A stretch of 64,000 nucleotides of DNA from Rhodospirillales bacterium. Lineage in GTDB: Bacteria; Pseudomonadota; Alphaproteobacteria; JAJFIK01. Made by a program: the position numbers and the translations under genes. This document shows, piece by piece, positions 28,936-40,240 of this stretch (the stretch's first letter is position 1; the number at the start of each line of letters is the position of its first letter). Under the pieces are notes generated by a model. The model searched no databases. It was given only the letters and a program-made list of their open reading frames with translations, and was not told the origin of the DNA. The stretch lies in contig JAJFIK010000028.1 in NCBI GenBank assembly GCA_021775005.1, positions 1 to 64,000 on the forward strand, written 5' to 3'.

Positions 28936-29421
28936 ATGAAACGGTTTGTCATTATCATTGCAGCTTTGTTGTGGGCCTTGCCCGCAACGGCACAGAATCA
29001 GCAGCAAATCCAAAGCGTGCTGGATGGCGGCCGCAGTTGTTCTGGCTGCAATCTGTTCCAGGCCCCGTTCGGCTATATGGCACTCGCTGATGCCGATTTC
29101 TCCGGCGCGCGGTTAATTCAGGCAAGCTTTACCGTCTCCACCATGGCGCGGATCAACCTTTCCGGTGCAAACCTGAGCCACGCGGACATGTTCGGCACCA
29201 CCATCACCAATGGCAACCTCTCAGGCGCTAACCTCACCGGCACCAATATGACCGGCAGCTGGCTTTTGGGCGCCAATCTTTCTGGCGCGACCATGAGCGG
29301 TACGGTGCTGTCTGGCGCGCGTATGGAAACCGCAACCGGGCTGAGCCAAAGTCAGCTCAACAATGCCTGCGGCGATGCCTCAACATCACTGCCAAGCGGC
29401 CTCACAATCCCGCGCTGCTAA
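28936..29421 (+). CDS. exported pentapeptide-repeat protein
   Basis: 161 residues from the ATG at 28936 (GGAG upstream), which starts a signal peptide (MKRFVIIIAALLWALPATAQ). After a Cys pair (RSCSGCNLF) come about 14 pentapeptide repeats of the A(D/N)LSG type (ADFSGARLIQASF, INLSGANLSHADMFG, GANLSGATMSGTVLSGA) that should form a right-handed quadrilateral beta-helix. A C-terminal tail has two more Cys. An exported pentapeptide protein cannot be a gyrase protector of the Qnr type; its role is unknown. Its TAA is immediately followed by the stop of convergent aspS. Confidence 0.88.
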   Translation: MKRFVIIIAALLWALPATAQNQQQIQSVLDGGRSCSGCNLFQAPFGYMALADADFSGARLIQASFTVSTMARINLSGANLSHADMFGTTITNGNLSGANLTGTNMTGSWLLGANLSGATMSGTVLSGARMETATGLSQSQLNNACGDASTSLPSGLTIPRC

Positions 29422-31218
29422 TTATTCGGCTTTTGGGGCGTCTGCTTTGGGCGGCGGCACAAGACGCAGGAACAGCTCCCGCAAGTGATGGGACTCCACC
29501 GCACTCGGTGCGCTCATCATCAAATCTTCCGCCTGCTGGTTCATGGGGAACATGGTCACTTCGCGTAAGTTCTCTTCCCCTGCCAACAACATCACGATGC
29601 GATCGATGCCCGGTGCGATACCACCGTGAGGAGGCGCGCCAAACTTGAACGCATTGATCATGCCGCTGAATTCCCGATCCACATCCTCATGGGAGTACCC
29701 GGCAATTTCAAACGCCTTGTACATAATCTCAGGGCGGTGGTTCCGGATCGCACCGGAGGAAAGCTCCACCCCATTGCAGACGATGTCGTATTGATAAGCG
29801 AGAATCCCAAGCGGGTCCTCGTTTTCAAGGGCATCCATCCCGCCTTGCGGCATGGAGAAGGGGTTGTGGGAGAAATCCACGCGGTCGAGTTTTTCGTCAA
29901 ACTCATACATGGGAAAGTCCACGATCCAGCAAAACTTAAAGACGTCCTTTTCGCAAAGCCCAAGCTCCGCGCCGATAACATTGCGCGCACGGCCGGCAAA
30001 CTCGCGGAAGTCTTTGGGCAACCCGGCAGCGAAAAATACCGCGTCGCCATCCTTGAGACCGAGCGCATCGCGCAAGGCGGCGGTGCGTTCGGGACCAATG
30101 TTCTTGGCCACGGGGCCTGCGCCGTCGCCGTCCCGGAAGAAGATATAGCCAAGGCCAGGTTGGCCTTCTTTCTGCGCCCAGCTGTTCATGCGATCACAAA
30201 AGGCACGGCTACCGCCGGTCGGCGCGGGGATCGCCCACACTTCTGCCTTGGTGTCTTTTTCCAGAATACCGGCAAAGACTTTGAAGCCTGAGCCGCGGAA
30301 TGTCTCGCTCACGTCGGACATTTCGATGGGGTTACGCAGGTCCGGCTTGTCGGAGCCGTATTTGCGCATGGACTCGGCATAGGGGATGCGCGCAAACGCC
30401 CCTTCGGGGACGTGGCGGTCGCCTTTGAACTCATCAAACACCCCGCGCAAGACGGGCTCAATAGCGTTGAACACGTCTTCCTGGGTGACGAAGCTCATTT
30501 CCATATCGAGTTGATAAAACTCGCCGGGGCTGCGGTCGGCGCGCGCGTCTTCATCGCGAAAACAAGGGGCGATCTGGAAGTACCGATCAAAGCCCGCCAC
30601 CATGATGAGCTGCTTGAACTGCTGCGGCGCTTGGGGCAACGCATAGAACTTGCCGGGATGCATGCGGCTTGGCACCAGGAAGTCGCGCGCACCTTCAGGG
30701 CTGGAGGCGGTCAAAATCGGCGTTTGATATTCGGTAAAGTCCTGCTCCACCATGCGGCGGCGAATCGAGGTGATGATCTTGGAGCGCAACACAATGTTCT
30801 TGTGAATGCGGTCGCGGCGCAAATCGAGATAGCGATAGCGCAGGCGGGTTTCTTCCGGATACTCAAGTTCGCCAAACACCGGCAGCGGCAACTCATCGGC
30901 AGCGGACTGAAGCTCAAACGCCTCAATGCGGATTTCCACTTCGCCGGTGGGCAATTCAGGATTTACCGTCTCAGAGGAACGGGCCACGACCTTGCCGGTG
31001 ACGGTGATCACGCTTTCGGCGCGTAGGCGCTCAAGATCGGCGAACAGGGAATTGTCAGGCTCAATCACGCACTGGGTCAGGCCATAATGGTCGCGCAAAT
31101 CGATAAACAGGAGCCCACCATGATCTCGCGCGCGGTGCATCCAGCCCGAAAGCCGGACCTCCTCGCCCACATCGGCCTTGCGTAATTCGCCACAAGTATG
31201 GCTTCGATAAGCGTGCAT
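29422..31218 (-). CDS. aspS: aspartyl-tRNA synthetase
   Basis: 598 residues, the bacterial-type length. An N-terminal OB-fold anticodon domain ([21 protein letters not shown]), class II catalytic motifs ([45 protein letters not shown]) and the bacterial GAD insertion are all present. It charges tRNA-Asp. Whether it is discriminating or also charges tRNA-Asn cannot be settled without alignment. It is divergent from rnd across about 186 bp. Confidence 0.97.
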   Translation of the reverse strand: MHAYRSHTCGELRKADVGEEVRLSGWMHRARDHGGLLFIDLRDHYGLTQCVIEPDNSLFADLERLRAESVITVTGKVVARSSETVNPELPTGEVEIRIEAFELQSAADELPLPVFGELEYPEETRLRYRYLDLRRDRIHKNIVLRSKIITSIRRRMVEQDFTEYQTPILTASSPEGARDFLVPSRMHPGKFYALPQAPQQFKQLIMVAGFDRYFQIAPCFRDEDARADRSPGEFYQLDMEMSFVTQEDVFNAIEPVLRGVFDEFKGDRHVPEGAFARIPYAESMRKYGSDKPDLRNPIEMSDVSETFRGSGFKVFAGILEKDTKAEVWAIPAPTGGSRAFCDRMNSWAQKEGQPGLGYIFFRDGDGAGPVAKNIGPERTAALRDALGLKDGDAVFFAAGLPKDFREFAGRARNVIGAELGLCEKDVFKFCWIVDFPMYEFDEKLDRVDFSHNPFSMPQGGMDALENEDPLGILAYQYDIVCNGVELSSGAIRNHRPEIMYKAFEIAGYSHEDVDREFSGMINAFKFGAPPHGGIAPGIDRIVMLLAGEENLREVTMFPMNQQAEDLMMSAPSAVESHHLRELFLRLVPPPKADAPKAE

Positions 31219-31404
31219 GATTTTCCCCGAATTCGGTCAAAAATTGGCCTAATGAGGCCCCTTGATAGCGGGCCTCAAAGCGGGCGCAAAGGCACATGGG
31301 AAGCCGCCCCTTGTCAAGGGTCAGGGGGCAGAATTCAGGCGCTGGCTACGGGCGGCAAATAGGGGTCTAGCGGCGAGCCGTCCGGCTAGGCTATACGGAC
31401 CCTT

Positions 31405-32577
31405 ATGCAAATTATCACCACCACAGACGAGCTTATGAGGCTCTCTACCGCCCTCGCCACAGAACCCTTCATCACCATCGATACGGAGTTTATTCGCGAT
31501 GCCACCTATTGGCCGCGGCTTTGCCTGATCCAGGTTGCTGGCGCGAAGGAAGAGGCGATTATCGACCCCCTTGCGGCGGGCATCGATTTGGCGCCGTTCA
31601 TTGAGCTGATGATGAATGAATCTGTCTTGAAGGTCTTCCACGCCGCGCGGCAAGACCTTGAAATCTTCTTCCACATGACCGGCAACGTGCCCCACCCTAT
31701 CTTTGACAGCCAAGTGGCCGCCGCCGTCTGCGGCTATGGCGACCAGGTGGGATACGAGACATTGGTGCGCAAAATCTGCGACGAGCAAGTGGATAAGTCC
31801 TCCCGCTTCACAGATTGGAGCCGCCGCCCCCTCACCAATAAACAATTGACCTATGCCCTTGGCGATGTGACGCACCTACGGGTCATCTATGAAAGACTTC
31901 AAAAACGCCTCAAAAAGGCCGGTCGCGAGCACTGGTTACAGGAAGAAATGGGCACGCTCTCAAGCCCCGCCACCTATACGCTGCACCCCGAGGATGCCTG
32001 GAAGCGGCTCAAGATCCGCACCGGCAATCGCCGCTATATTGCCATTTTGCGCGAAGTAGCCACGTGGCGCGAAATTGAAGCGCAAACACGCGATGTCCCC
32101 CGCAACCGGGTACTTAAGGACGACGCCATTTTGGAAGTGGCGTCCCATGCACCGACCAGCTTTGAAGATTTGAACAACTTGCGCGGTGTGCCAAAAGGAT
32201 TTGGGAAATCTGCCGCCGGCAAAGCGCTTTTGAAAGCCATCGAGATCGGCTCCGCCGCCGACACATCAAACATTGAGCCTGCGACACGCAAGGATCAACT
32301 ACCCCACGGTGTTGGCCCTATGATGGAATTGCTCAAGGTCTTGCTCAAAGCCAAGTGCGAAGAGCATGAGGTCGCCTCGCGCATGATCGCCACGGTTTCA
32401 GACCTGGAAAAGATCGCGAGCACCTCAAGCGAAGACATCGCGGCCCTCAACGGCTGGCGCAGGGAAGTCTTTGGCGAAGATGCCTTGCGTCTTAAGCGGG
32501 GTGAGATCGGCCTGGCAGTTCAGAACAACCGCGTTGCCGTGGTGCCGCTAACAGCGTCGAAAAAAGCCGCTGAGTAA
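31405..32577 (+). CDS. rnd: ribonuclease D
   Basis: 390 residues. The DEDDy 3'-5' exonuclease domain shows IDTEFIRDATYWP (first Asp, Glu), FHAARQDLEIFF and LTYALGDVTHLRVIYERL (Tyr and last Asp). HRDC domains follow (one near residues 205-285). RNase D trims 3' ends of tRNA precursors and other small structured RNAs. Its TAA directly abuts the stop of the convergent ppx gene with no intergenic base. Confidence 0.94.
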   Translation: MQIITTTDELMRLSTALATEPFITIDTEFIRDATYWPRLCLIQVAGAKEEAIIDPLAAGIDLAPFIELMMNESVLKVFHAARQDLEIFFHMTGNVPHPIFDSQVAAAVCGYGDQVGYETLVRKICDEQVDKSSRFTDWSRRPLTNKQLTYALGDVTHLRVIYERLQKRLKKAGREHWLQEEMGTLSSPATYTLHPEDAWKRLKIRTGNRRYIAILREVATWREIEAQTRDVPRNRVLKDDAILEVASHAPTSFEDLNNLRGVPKGFGKSAAGKALLKAIEIGSAADTSNIEPATRKDQLPHGVGPMMELLKVLLKAKCEEHEVASRMIATVSDLEKIASTSSEDIAALNGWRREVFGEDALRLKRGEIGLAVQNNRVAVVPLTASKKAAE

Positions 32578-34086
32578 TCACTCAAACGTCACACGATCTT
32601 TAAGGCCCAGGACATTGGCGAGGGTGGCGAGCCTTTTCTTGGCGGCCTCACCCAAAAGCGGTCCACGCGCTCGATTTACCTGCAGGGTAAGGTGCTCGTC
32701 ATCCAGTGTCAGCAAAGTAAGCGGCAACAGCCCTGCCACCGCGCCCGAAAGATTATAGGCCAACCGCAACGCCCGACCGAGCACCCGCGCGCGTTGCTGA
32801 TCATCCTCGCTCAAAAATCGAAAGGCCCACTTCGTGCCGCCGCTATCAGAGTTCCCGCCATAGCGCTCATAAATGCTCAACGCCAAAAACGCCCGATCTT
32901 CATGGCTAATGCCCGCCACGGGCATGGTCAAAACCCGGTCAAACAATTGCTTGGCGCGATAATCGGGATGCGCCCGCCAGCCGGTATCAGAAATATAGCT
33001 TGCCGCCTCTACCAATCGCCGTATGGACGAGGGCCAGGCCTCCACTAGCGGGGCCAGCCAACGGAGGAGTTCCGGCGCATGGCCCGGTGCCCGCGATTGG
33101 CGAAGGTTCAAGTCTGCTGCGGCCTCAAGTAACGGATCGGACGTCACTTGCGCGGGGCTCAACGCGTCATAAAGTACCCCTTCCCGCACGCCATAGGCTG
33201 ATGTCACAACATCTTCGACCTCTGTTGCCTTGATGAGCTGCAATAGCACCGCTGCCCCAAAGGGCATCGCTTCGATGCGGCGGACGGGGAGCTCGGGAAT
33301 TTGTTCTAATGACTTCCGACTAAGCCCTGCCAAAGCCTGGGCCATGGTTTTTACTTCCCGTGTCGGGGCGGTGTAGTGTTGCAAGATCCGAATGGAATGG
33401 GCGCTCTGCGACATCATAATGGCGGAAAAATTTCGCCAAATGCCGCCAACCATATAGAGCCGACGCCCTTTGATTTCACGGAGCCAATCAAGCTCGGAAA
33501 ATGCGGTCTCCGCAATGTCGCTTGCCGCCTTCACCTTGCCTTTGGCAGCATCCATGAGCCGCAGGGGACCGATGGGAAAGGTCGCCGCGCGACCCAACTT
33601 TCCATTGTTAAGCTCGGTGATTTCCAAGCTGCCGCCCCCCAGATCTCCGACAAGGCCATCGGCGCTGGGGATGCCTGACAGCACCCCCAATGCTGACAAT
33701 CGCGCTTCGTCTTCGCCAGTTAGAACGCGGATCGGTTGACCGATGCGTGCTGCGGCATCTTCAACAAACGCTGCGCCGTCACTGGCGTCACGCACCGCCG
33801 CGGTGGCGACAACATGAAGCGATGCCACACCCATGCCGCTCGCTAAAGTGCGAAACCGCCCCAAGGCTGCCAATGCTCGTTCGCTGCCTTCTTGATGCAA
33901 GCGGCCGCTGGACAAAAGCGATCTGCCAATACCGCAGATGACTTTCTCATTGAAACGTTGCCAGGGATTGCGGCTGACCCGCTCAAACACCACAAGACGG
34001 ACTGAGTTTGACCCGATATCCACCACGCCAAAGGGCAAGCTGGGATCGCCCGCCGGCGCTGGGGCGGATGCGGCGAACAACCTCAT
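32578..34086 (-). CDS. ppx: exopolyphosphatase / pppGpp phosphohydrolase family
   Basis: 502 residues of the actin-like Ppx/GppA family: phosphate-1 loop [30 protein letters not shown], phosphate-2 loop [11 protein letters not shown], then a C-terminal helical domain (about 310-500). It hydrolyses terminal phosphates of polyphosphate; pppGpp hydrolysis is possible in this family. The start overlaps the ppk stop by 4 nt, so synthesis and breakdown of polyphosphate are co-expressed. Confidence 0.93.
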   Translation of the reverse strand: MRLFAASAPAPAGDPSLPFGVVDIGSNSVRLVVFERVSRNPWQRFNEKVICGIGRSLLSSGRLHQEGSERALAALGRFRTLASGMGVASLHVVATAAVRDASDGAAFVEDAAARIGQPIRVLTGEDEARLSALGVLSGIPSADGLVGDLGGGSLEITELNNGKLGRAATFPIGPLRLMDAAKGKVKAASDIAETAFSELDWLREIKGRRLYMVGGIWRNFSAIMMSQSAHSIRILQHYTAPTREVKTMAQALAGLSRKSLEQIPELPVRRIEAMPFGAAVLLQLIKATEVEDVVTSAYGVREGVLYDALSPAQVTSDPLLEAAADLNLRQSRAPGHAPELLRWLAPLVEAWPSSIRRLVEAASYISDTGWRAHPDYRAKQLFDRVLTMPVAGISHEDRAFLALSIYERYGGNSDSGGTKWAFRFLSEDDQQRARVLGRALRLAYNLSGAVAGLLPLTLLTLDDEHLTLQVNRARGPLLGEAAKKRLATLANVLGLKDRVTFE

Positions 34087-36314
34087 GCGCCCCGTTTGGG
34101 GTACGCTACCAGTGGCGGCGGATCATATTTGATGGCGCGGCCACGGCCAGACAGGCTGGGATTTTTCATGAAATAGGCATGAGCGTTGAAACGCTCCTCG
34201 CCGGCGCGCGGCGCCACGCGCACATAACTGCCGTCCTGTTGGAGGACCCAGCTTTGCTCGTTGTCCTTGAGATTCGCAACCATGATTTGATCCAACACTT
34301 GGCGGTGAACTGTGGGATTCTCGATCGGTATAAGTGTTTCAACGCGACGATCCAGGTTCCGCGGCATCCAGTCCGCCGACGAGATATAGATAACCGCTTC
34401 AGCATGGGGCAGACCGTGACCACTACCGAAGCAGATGATTCTGGAATGTTCCAAAAACCGCCCAACGATGCTCTTAACCCGGATGTTTTCTGAAAGGCCC
34501 GCTACCCCAGGTCGCAAACAACATATGCCGCGAATAATAAGCTCAATTTGCACGCCCGCTTGGCTCGCCCGGTAGAGCGCATCAATCACATCGGGGTCAA
34601 CGAGGGAATTGAGCTTGGCCCAAATTTGCGCAGGGCGTTTGGCGCGCGCATGAACAATTTCCTCTTCAATGTGATGCAAGAGGCGCGGCCGCATGGAGCC
34701 CGGAGAAACCGCAATGCGCTCTAACCCTTCCGGTTCGGCGTATCCGGTAATGTAGTTAAACACCCGCGCGGCATCCTGCCCCAGTTGCGGATCGGCGCTG
34801 AAGAGCGACAGATCTGTATAAACTTTCGCGGTAATGGGATGATAATTCCCGGTGCCATAGTGCACATAGGTTTTCAGCTCACCGCCCTCGCGGCGCACGA
34901 CATAGCTTATCTTTGCGTGAGTTTTAAGTTCAATGAAACCATAGACAACCTGCACGCCAGCACGTTCCAGATCGCGCGCCCACTTAATATTGGCTTCTTC
35001 GTCAAAGCGCGCCTTGAGCTCCACCAGTGCGGTTACTGATTTCCCTGCCTCCGCCGCTTCGATCAAGGCTGCAACGATGGGCGAATCCTTTGAGGTCCGG
35101 TAAAGCGTTTGCTTGATCGCCACCACCTCCGAGTCAGCTGCCGCTTGCCGCAAGAACTGCACCACCACATCAAAACTCTCGTAAGGATGATGAACGATCA
35201 GATCCTTTTCACGAATGGCAGCAAAACAATCCGCGCCATGGTCGCGAATACGCTCGGGGAAGCGCGCATTATAGGCTGGGAACAACAGGTCAGGACGATC
35301 ATCCAGAATCAGTTGCTTCACATCCGCAAGTCCCAGAAGGCCATCCACGCGGACCATTGCCTCACCGCGCATATCCATCTCACGCGCTACAAAGTCGCGC
35401 AGTTCTTCCGGCATATCCTCAGAGACTTTTAGCCGAATAACCTCACCCCGGCGGCGACGCTTAAGGGCACTTTCAAAAAACCGCACCAAATCTTCTGCTT
35501 CTTCCTCTATTTCAATGTCACTGTCCCGCAAGATCCGGAACATGCCCTTGCCCAGAACCTCGTAGCCGGGAAAAAGCCGATCGAGAAACATGCCAATTAA
35601 ATTTTCCAGTGAAACGAAGCGTGCGGTTTTGGCATCGTCGGTTTCCTGGCGCTCGGGCAACCGCACAAATCGATTCACCTGGCTTGGGATTGGCAGCAGC
35701 GCGTTCAATAGTCCGCCATCGTTGCGGCGGTGAAGTTGCAATGCCAAGGAAAACCCAAGATTGGGAATAAACGGAAAGGGGTGCGCGGGATCAATGGCCA
35801 AAGGCGTAAGGACGGGAAATACGCGACTAAGAAAATAATCCTCGACCCAATCCCGGTCGGTGTCATCAAGGTCTTCAGGCTCAATGACGGATATGCCGCT
35901 GCGGCTGAGTTCTTCAAAGAGTTGCTGCCAGCGCCGCTGTTGTTCCTGCAACAATTCGATGGCGAATTTGTTGATCTCGACAAGTTGCTGGCTCGCCGTC
36001 AGCCCCTCCACGTTGAGGGATTTCACTCCGGCACTCACCTGCCCCATAAGGCCGGCCACGCGGACCATATAAAACTCATCCAGGTTCGATGCGGAGATGG
36101 AAAGAAACCGTAAGCGTTCCAACACGGGATGGTTGGGGTTTTTCGCCTCCTCTAAAACCCTCATGTTGAACTCAAGCCAAGAGATTTCACGATTGATGAA
36201 ACGCGAATTGGATTTCAGTGATATGCGCGGGCTCAGATCCGCCACAGAAAAACTGGGGCGAAGCGGCTCAACATTGCTGGCCCCTGTGGGCCGCGGTGGT
36301 TTGGACGTGGTCAC
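34083..36314 (-). CDS. ppk: polyphosphate kinase 1
   Basis: 743 residues from a GTG at 36314 with GGAA upstream; a TTG at 36332 is in frame but lacks a ribosome site. Core motifs are [15 protein letters not shown] at the N-terminus, [54 protein letters not shown] with the autophosphorylated-His region, and a PLD-like C-terminal domain ([15 protein letters not shown]). It polymerises the gamma-phosphate of ATP into polyphosphate. It lies downstream of hdaA and overlaps ppx. Confidence 0.96.
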   Translation of the reverse strand: MTTSKPPRPTGASNVEPLRPSFSVADLSPRISLKSNSRFINREISWLEFNMRVLEEAKNPNHPVLERLRFLSISASNLDEFYMVRVAGLMGQVSAGVKSLNVEGLTASQQLVEINKFAIELLQEQQRRWQQLFEELSRSGISVIEPEDLDDTDRDWVEDYFLSRVFPVLTPLAIDPAHPFPFIPNLGFSLALQLHRRNDGGLLNALLPIPSQVNRFVRLPERQETDDAKTARFVSLENLIGMFLDRLFPGYEVLGKGMFRILRDSDIEIEEEAEDLVRFFESALKRRRRGEVIRLKVSEDMPEELRDFVAREMDMRGEAMVRVDGLLGLADVKQLILDDRPDLLFPAYNARFPERIRDHGADCFAAIREKDLIVHHPYESFDVVVQFLRQAAADSEVVAIKQTLYRTSKDSPIVAALIEAAEAGKSVTALVELKARFDEEANIKWARDLERAGVQVVYGFIELKTHAKISYVVRREGGELKTYVHYGTGNYHPITAKVYTDLSLFSADPQLGQDAARVFNYITGYAEPEGLERIAVSPGSMRPRLLHHIEEEIVHARAKRPAQIWAKLNSLVDPDVIDALYRASQAGVQIELIIRGICCLRPGVAGLSENIRVKSIVGRFLEHSRIICFGSGHGLPHAEAVIYISSADWMPRNLDRRVETLIPIENPTVHRQVLDQIMVANLKDNEQSWVLQQDGSYVRVAPRAGEERFNAHAYFMKNPSLSGRGRAIKYDPPPLVAYPKRGA

Positions 36315-36391
36315 GTGTGCTGTTCCAAACAATCATAAGAGCGGTCTGATAAAATCTAGCAGAGCCATATTAAGGTTCTGCTTCACCCCTG

Positions 36392-37075
36392 TCATGCGTC
36401 AGAAGCAGGCTGATCCATGAATTCGGCCACAAAAGGCACGGTAACGCGGCGTTTTGCAGCAAGAGAGCGCTCACCAATAAGGCGCGCCAATGTGGCCGCC
36501 TGCGCATAGCTCCGCTCCATTCGGGTCGTTAGATAGGTCAAAACCGCTTCGGGCGCCTTTATTCCCATATCGGCAAAATTTTTCTTGAGCACGTCGGCAA
36601 GCAGTGCGTCGTCGGGCAATTCAATATCCAGCACCGGCACGGCCTTCAGGCGCGATGACAAATCAGCAAGTTTAATGTCCCAGCGCGCAGGCGGTTGTTG
36701 ACTGAGTATCAATATAAAACTGTCCTCTTCCTTGGCGAGGTTTAAGGCGTGGAACAGAACGTCCTCGTGCCGGACATAGAGCCTGTTGCCGGCATCAAGA
36801 CAAAGCGGTGAGGTAAGTCCATCGCGAATGTGTCGTTCAGAAAGCATCTCAAGGGGCAACAGCCGTGCCCCGGCACGCTCCACCCATATGGATCCCAAAT
36901 GGGTCTTGCCCGCACCCGAAGGGCCAACGATCGCCAGTGTCGGGCTTTGCCATTTTGGCCATGACGCGATTGCCTTGTGGGCAGTGCCATTGGCATCACC
37001 CACTACAAAGGCGTCTTCAGACAGATCAGCCGAAGGATGAATATCGAGAATAAATTGGGGGTGGCTATCGGGCAT
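36392..37075 (-). CDS. hdaA: DnaA-regulatory inactivator HdaA (DnaA/Hda family ATPase)
   Basis: 227 residues, a short AAA+ protein similar to DnaA domain III without the DNA-binding domain. Walker A is VGPSGAGKTHLGS; Walker B and sensor segments include LYVRHEDVLFHALN and ILILSQQPPARW; the C-terminal lid is ARLIGERSLAAKRRVTVP. Hda with the beta clamp stimulates DnaA-ATP hydrolysis to prevent re-initiation of replication. Although FILILSQ is less acidic than a classic Walker B, the overall layout fits HdaA. It sits 9 nt after the DUF2066 gene and upstream of ppk. Confidence 0.88.
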   Translation of the reverse strand: MPDSHPQFILDIHPSADLSEDAFVVGDANGTAHKAIASWPKWQSPTLAIVGPSGAGKTHLGSIWVERAGARLLPLEMLSERHIRDGLTSPLCLDAGNRLYVRHEDVLFHALNLAKEEDSFILILSQQPPARWDIKLADLSSRLKAVPVLDIELPDDALLADVLKKNFADMGIKAPEAVLTYLTTRMERSYAQAATLARLIGERSLAAKRRVTVPFVAEFMDQPASDA

Positions 37076-37084
37076 GGGCTGCGA

Positions 37085-38401
37085 TCAATTCCCCACCGGC
37101 AGCATAGTTCCCGGGCGATCACCCATTCCCTGACGGCGACGCGCTTCAATTTCTTCTTGAGTGAGGGGTTCATCAAAGATGTTGCCCAGCTCATCGTCGG
37201 TCAATGTTTGGGCATTGGGTGAAGATGCTCCGCTGTTTTGCGTATTTTGTACCAGCTCCACCGGAGGCTGTCCGCCATACCCTGCCACCGGGGGGGCGGC
37301 GGCGCTGGCGCGAAGGGCCCAACGATTTTCTTCGCCGCGCAATAAAACGCCGCGCTCGCTAAGGGTGATGGCCAATTGCTGCGGTGTGCCGACAAAGGTG
37401 ACGTCAACTTCTGCGCCCGTGGCGGACATGGCAAAGGCATCGTAGCCGGTCACTGTGGGCAGAGATGACAAGGCAACGCGGATCAAACGCCACTCTTCCA
37501 GCGAGGTGAACCAGGCCGTGGCCTCCAAGCGCCGTTGTACATCGTAGGACACGCGCGTTTGAGTTTTCCAGCGATCAGATATGCGACTCGACAATGTACG
37601 AATGGCCTGCAGACCTAACCCCCCCAAAGGAGCTTCGGCATTATTGGCGTTGGATACTTGAGTTTCTGCAGACTGGCCGACACCATTTGCACTTATCTCA
37701 GTCATGCGCACGAACAGCGCGCCAGATTCCAACACCGCATGGGCGACAAATATACGATCCACTTGGTAACGCTCTGCAAGGAACCGCAGCGCTTCCCAAT
37801 TCCCCATGGCAACGTCATCGGCTTGGACGGCGGAACTATCGGCAAGATCCCCCAGGGCCAACGACAGCGGTACAAGTTCATGGGATAAATCAAGCTCATA
37901 CCAAGCCTCTGCCCAGCGGTTGGTTTCTTCCCACAGAAGGCGCTCAGCGCCGCTATCAAAGAGCGGTACGACCAATGCCGGTGCGGCTTGCGTCTCAGAG
38001 AACGAGAGACGCTCAGAGCGGAGCAAGGCCCGCACCATATCCGGTCGAAAGGCGTAGGTGATCTGTCCCAGGTATCTGTTTTCTGCGCCGGCTTGGGTGG
38101 AAAAGCGTTCTTGCTCCACTTCAAAGCCCACTTGCATGTCGAGCAATTCGCGTAAGCCCGGACGGGGCAAATAGGCCCAATCATCGCTCGGGGTGAGGCG
38201 CTGGAGTAAAATACGCATGGCTTGTGATCGGCCGCGGTCCTGGGCGATGAGCCGCGCTTCCTCCGCCGATGCCGCTGTCGCATCCACCGCGACGCGGGCA
38301 ACCGTGAAAATGTCTGAGGATGATTGGCCCAACGCGGGGACCAGCCCCAGCACTAAAAACCCAAACCCTAGAAAACCCGCTCGAAATGCGCGCAATGCCA
38401 T
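37085..38401 (-). CDS. DUF2066 domain-containing exported protein
   Basis: 438 residues from the ATG at 38401 (AAGGGA upstream); a GTG at 38416 is also in frame. A signal peptide (MALRAFRAGFLGFGFLVLG...ALGQ) precedes the DUF2066 domain, whose N-terminal signature FTVARVAVDATAASAEEARL is clear. The C-terminus is Pro/Gln-rich and disordered. Function is unknown; in many proteobacteria a DUF2066 gene lies between hda and purM, as here, divergent from purM. Confidence 0.85.
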   Translation of the reverse strand: MALRAFRAGFLGFGFLVLGLVPALGQSSSDIFTVARVAVDATAASAEEARLIAQDRGRSQAMRILLQRLTPSDDWAYLPRPGLRELLDMQVGFEVEQERFSTQAGAENRYLGQITYAFRPDMVRALLRSERLSFSETQAAPALVVPLFDSGAERLLWEETNRWAEAWYELDLSHELVPLSLALGDLADSSAVQADDVAMGNWEALRFLAERYQVDRIFVAHAVLESGALFVRMTEISANGVGQSAETQVSNANNAEAPLGGLGLQAIRTLSSRISDRWKTQTRVSYDVQRRLEATAWFTSLEEWRLIRVALSSLPTVTGYDAFAMSATGAEVDVTFVGTPQQLAITLSERGVLLRGEENRWALRASAAAPPVAGYGGQPPVELVQNTQNSGASSPNAQTLTDDELGNIFDEPLTQEEIEARRRQGMGDRPGTMLPVGN

Positions 38402-38564
38402 TGGCAATCCCTTCACCGCTCCAGATGTGGCGGCACTATAGACGGGCCAGCGGGGCGGAAAAAGGGCCGTCTTGCCCCTTAGTGACCCGCCAGCAGCCGA
38501 TTATTGCCCTTTGATCCCTGATGGCTTATGCCTCACGCCCATCCGCCGCCTCAGGGATTCTGAC

Positions 38565-39593
38565 GTGACACAAAAATCCGGTAAAAACGGTTTGAGCTAT
38601 GCCACAGCTGGCGTTGATATCGACGCGGGCAATGCCCTTGTTGAGCGGATCAAGCCCCTCGCCAAATCCACCTCTCGCAGCGGCGCTGACAGCGACCTTG
38701 GTGGCTTTGGTGGGCTTTTCGACCTCAAGGCCGCCGGGTTCACCGACCCCATTTTGGTCGCCGCCAATGACGGGGTGGGCACAAAACTCAAGATCGCCAT
38801 TGAGACAGGTAAATTTGACACGGTCGGCATCGATCTTGTGGCCATGTGCGTCAATGACCTGATTGTCCAAGGGGCGGAGCCACTGTTCTTTCTTGACTAT
38901 TACGCCACCGGAAAACTGGACGTGGATGCTGCCGCAGACGTCGTTGCCGGGATCGCCGAGGGTTGTCGTCAAGCCGGTTGCGCATTGATCGGAGGGGAAA
39001 CCGCTGAAATGCCCGGCATGTACGCAGGCGATGATTTTGATCTCGCGGGCTTTTCTGTCGGCGCGGCGGAGCGCGGGGCATTGCTGCCTCGCGCCAATAT
39101 CGCGGCAGGCGATGTGCTGATCGGGTTGCCATCTACCGGCGTTCATTCCAATGGGTTCTCGCTGGTACGCAAAATCATGGAAGCAAATGATTTGGGTTGG
39201 AACACCCCTGCCCCCTTTGCTGCGGGGCAATCCCTTGGCGAAGTGCTGCTCACGCCCACAAAGATTTATGTGCGCGAAATATTGGCGCTCATCAAAGAGG
39301 GCGGCGATGCCATCAAGGCCCTCGCCCACATTACCGGCGGCGGCTTGCCTGAAAATCTACCGCGCGTGCTGCCCGACGGGCTTGGCGCAGAAATCCATGT
39401 CAACTCATGGCATCGCCCATTGGTTTTTGACTGGTTGCAAAAATCCGGTGGCGTGGATGACTTTGAAATGCTGCGCACCTTCAACTGCGGCATTGGCATG
39501 GTGTTGGTTGTGGACCCGGACTTCGATGTGGAGACGCCGGGGGCTGTGAAGATCGGCACCATCACCGACGGCGACGGGGTGTTCTTCAAGTGA
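38565..39593 (+). CDS. purM: phosphoribosylformylglycinamidine cyclo-ligase (AIR synthetase)
   Basis: 342 residues from the GTG at 38565 ([23 protein letters not shown]), the normal family start; the frame upstream to 38472 is not conserved-looking. Signature segments are [41 protein letters not shown] and [15 protein letters not shown]. It closes the imidazole ring of purines using ATP. Its stop overlaps the purN start by 4 nt (GTGA). Confidence 0.97.
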   Translation: MTQKSGKNGLSYATAGVDIDAGNALVERIKPLAKSTSRSGADSDLGGFGGLFDLKAAGFTDPILVAANDGVGTKLKIAIETGKFDTVGIDLVAMCVNDLIVQGAEPLFFLDYYATGKLDVDAAADVVAGIAEGCRQAGCALIGGETAEMPGMYAGDDFDLAGFSVGAAERGALLPRANIAAGDVLIGLPSTGVHSNGFSLVRKIMEANDLGWNTPAPFAAGQSLGEVLLTPTKIYVREILALIKEGGDAIKALAHITGGGLPENLPRVLPDGLGAEIHVNSWHRPLVFDWLQKSGGVDDFEMLRTFNCGIGMVLVVDPDFDVETPGAVKIGTITDGDGVFFK

Positions 39594-40240
39594 GCGCCCG
39601 TATGAAAGTCGGCGCGCTTATCTCCGGTCGCGGCACCAATCTTCAAGCGCTTATTGATGCGGCGGACGATCCTCTATACCCCGCCGAGATCGCTGTGGTG
39701 ATTTCAAATCGCCCCGGTGCCAAGGGGTTGGAGCGCGCGGAGGCCGCCGGCATCCCTGCGATCACCATCGACCACAAGCAGTTTGAGACCCGCGAAGATT
39801 TTGAGGCTGAAGTGCAGACAGCTCTTGAAGCGCATGGCGTTGAGCTTATCACTACGCCGGGCTTCATGCGCATTTTGACCAACTCCTTCATAGCCAAATG
39901 GCCGGGGCGAATTGTGAACATCCACCCCTCACTGCTGCCCAGTTTTCCTGGCATCCGGGTGCATGAACAAGCCCTTGAAGCAGGTGTGAAAATCTCCGGC
40001 TGCACGGTGCATTTCACCGTTCCCGAAGTGGACGCCGGACCCATCATCGGTCAGGCCGCCGTGCCGGTGCATGATGATGACACGCCCGACACCTTGGCCG
40101 CGCGCATTCTCAAGGCCGAACACAAGCTGCTGCCCCTTTGTATTCGTCTTATCGCTGAGGGCCGGGTGCATATTGAAAACGGGCGCACCCTTGTTGAGGC
40201 CCGCCCCGGTGAGTTCGAAGGGATCAGTTTGGCGCTTTAG
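39590..40240 (+). CDS. purN: phosphoribosylglycinamide formyltransferase (GAR transformylase)
   Basis: 216 residues; start GTG 39590 (coupled to purM), with ATG 39602 as an alternative. Motifs are [15 protein letters not shown], the catalytic region [13 protein letters not shown], and [19 protein letters not shown] with the Asp. It transfers a formyl group from 10-formyl-THF in purine synthesis. The last codons ([15 protein letters not shown] then TAG) are of special interest because degenerate copies of this coding end reappear twice downstream, at 41229-41266 and 42943-42988. The TAG overlaps the stop of the convergent monooxygenase gene. Confidence 0.97.
   Translation: MSARMKVGALISGRGTNLQALIDAADDPLYPAEIAVVISNRPGAKGLERAEAAGIPAITIDHKQFETREDFEAEVQTALEAHGVELITTPGFMRILTNSFIAKWPGRIVNIHPSLLPSFPGIRVHEQALEAGVKISGCTVHFTVPEVDAGPIIGQAAVPVHDDDTPDTLAARILKAEHKLLPLCIRLIAEGRVHIENGRTLVEARPGEFEGISLAL
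40192..40240 (+). repeat. purN 3'-end repeat, copy A (functional gene end)
   Basis: The last 49 nt of purN including its TAG. The 38-nt core is 40203-40240. Copies B and C match the core with 4 mismatches each at the stated boundaries, and C also matches the upstream TGTTGAGG. This is the copy used by the intact gene. Confidence 0.9.
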
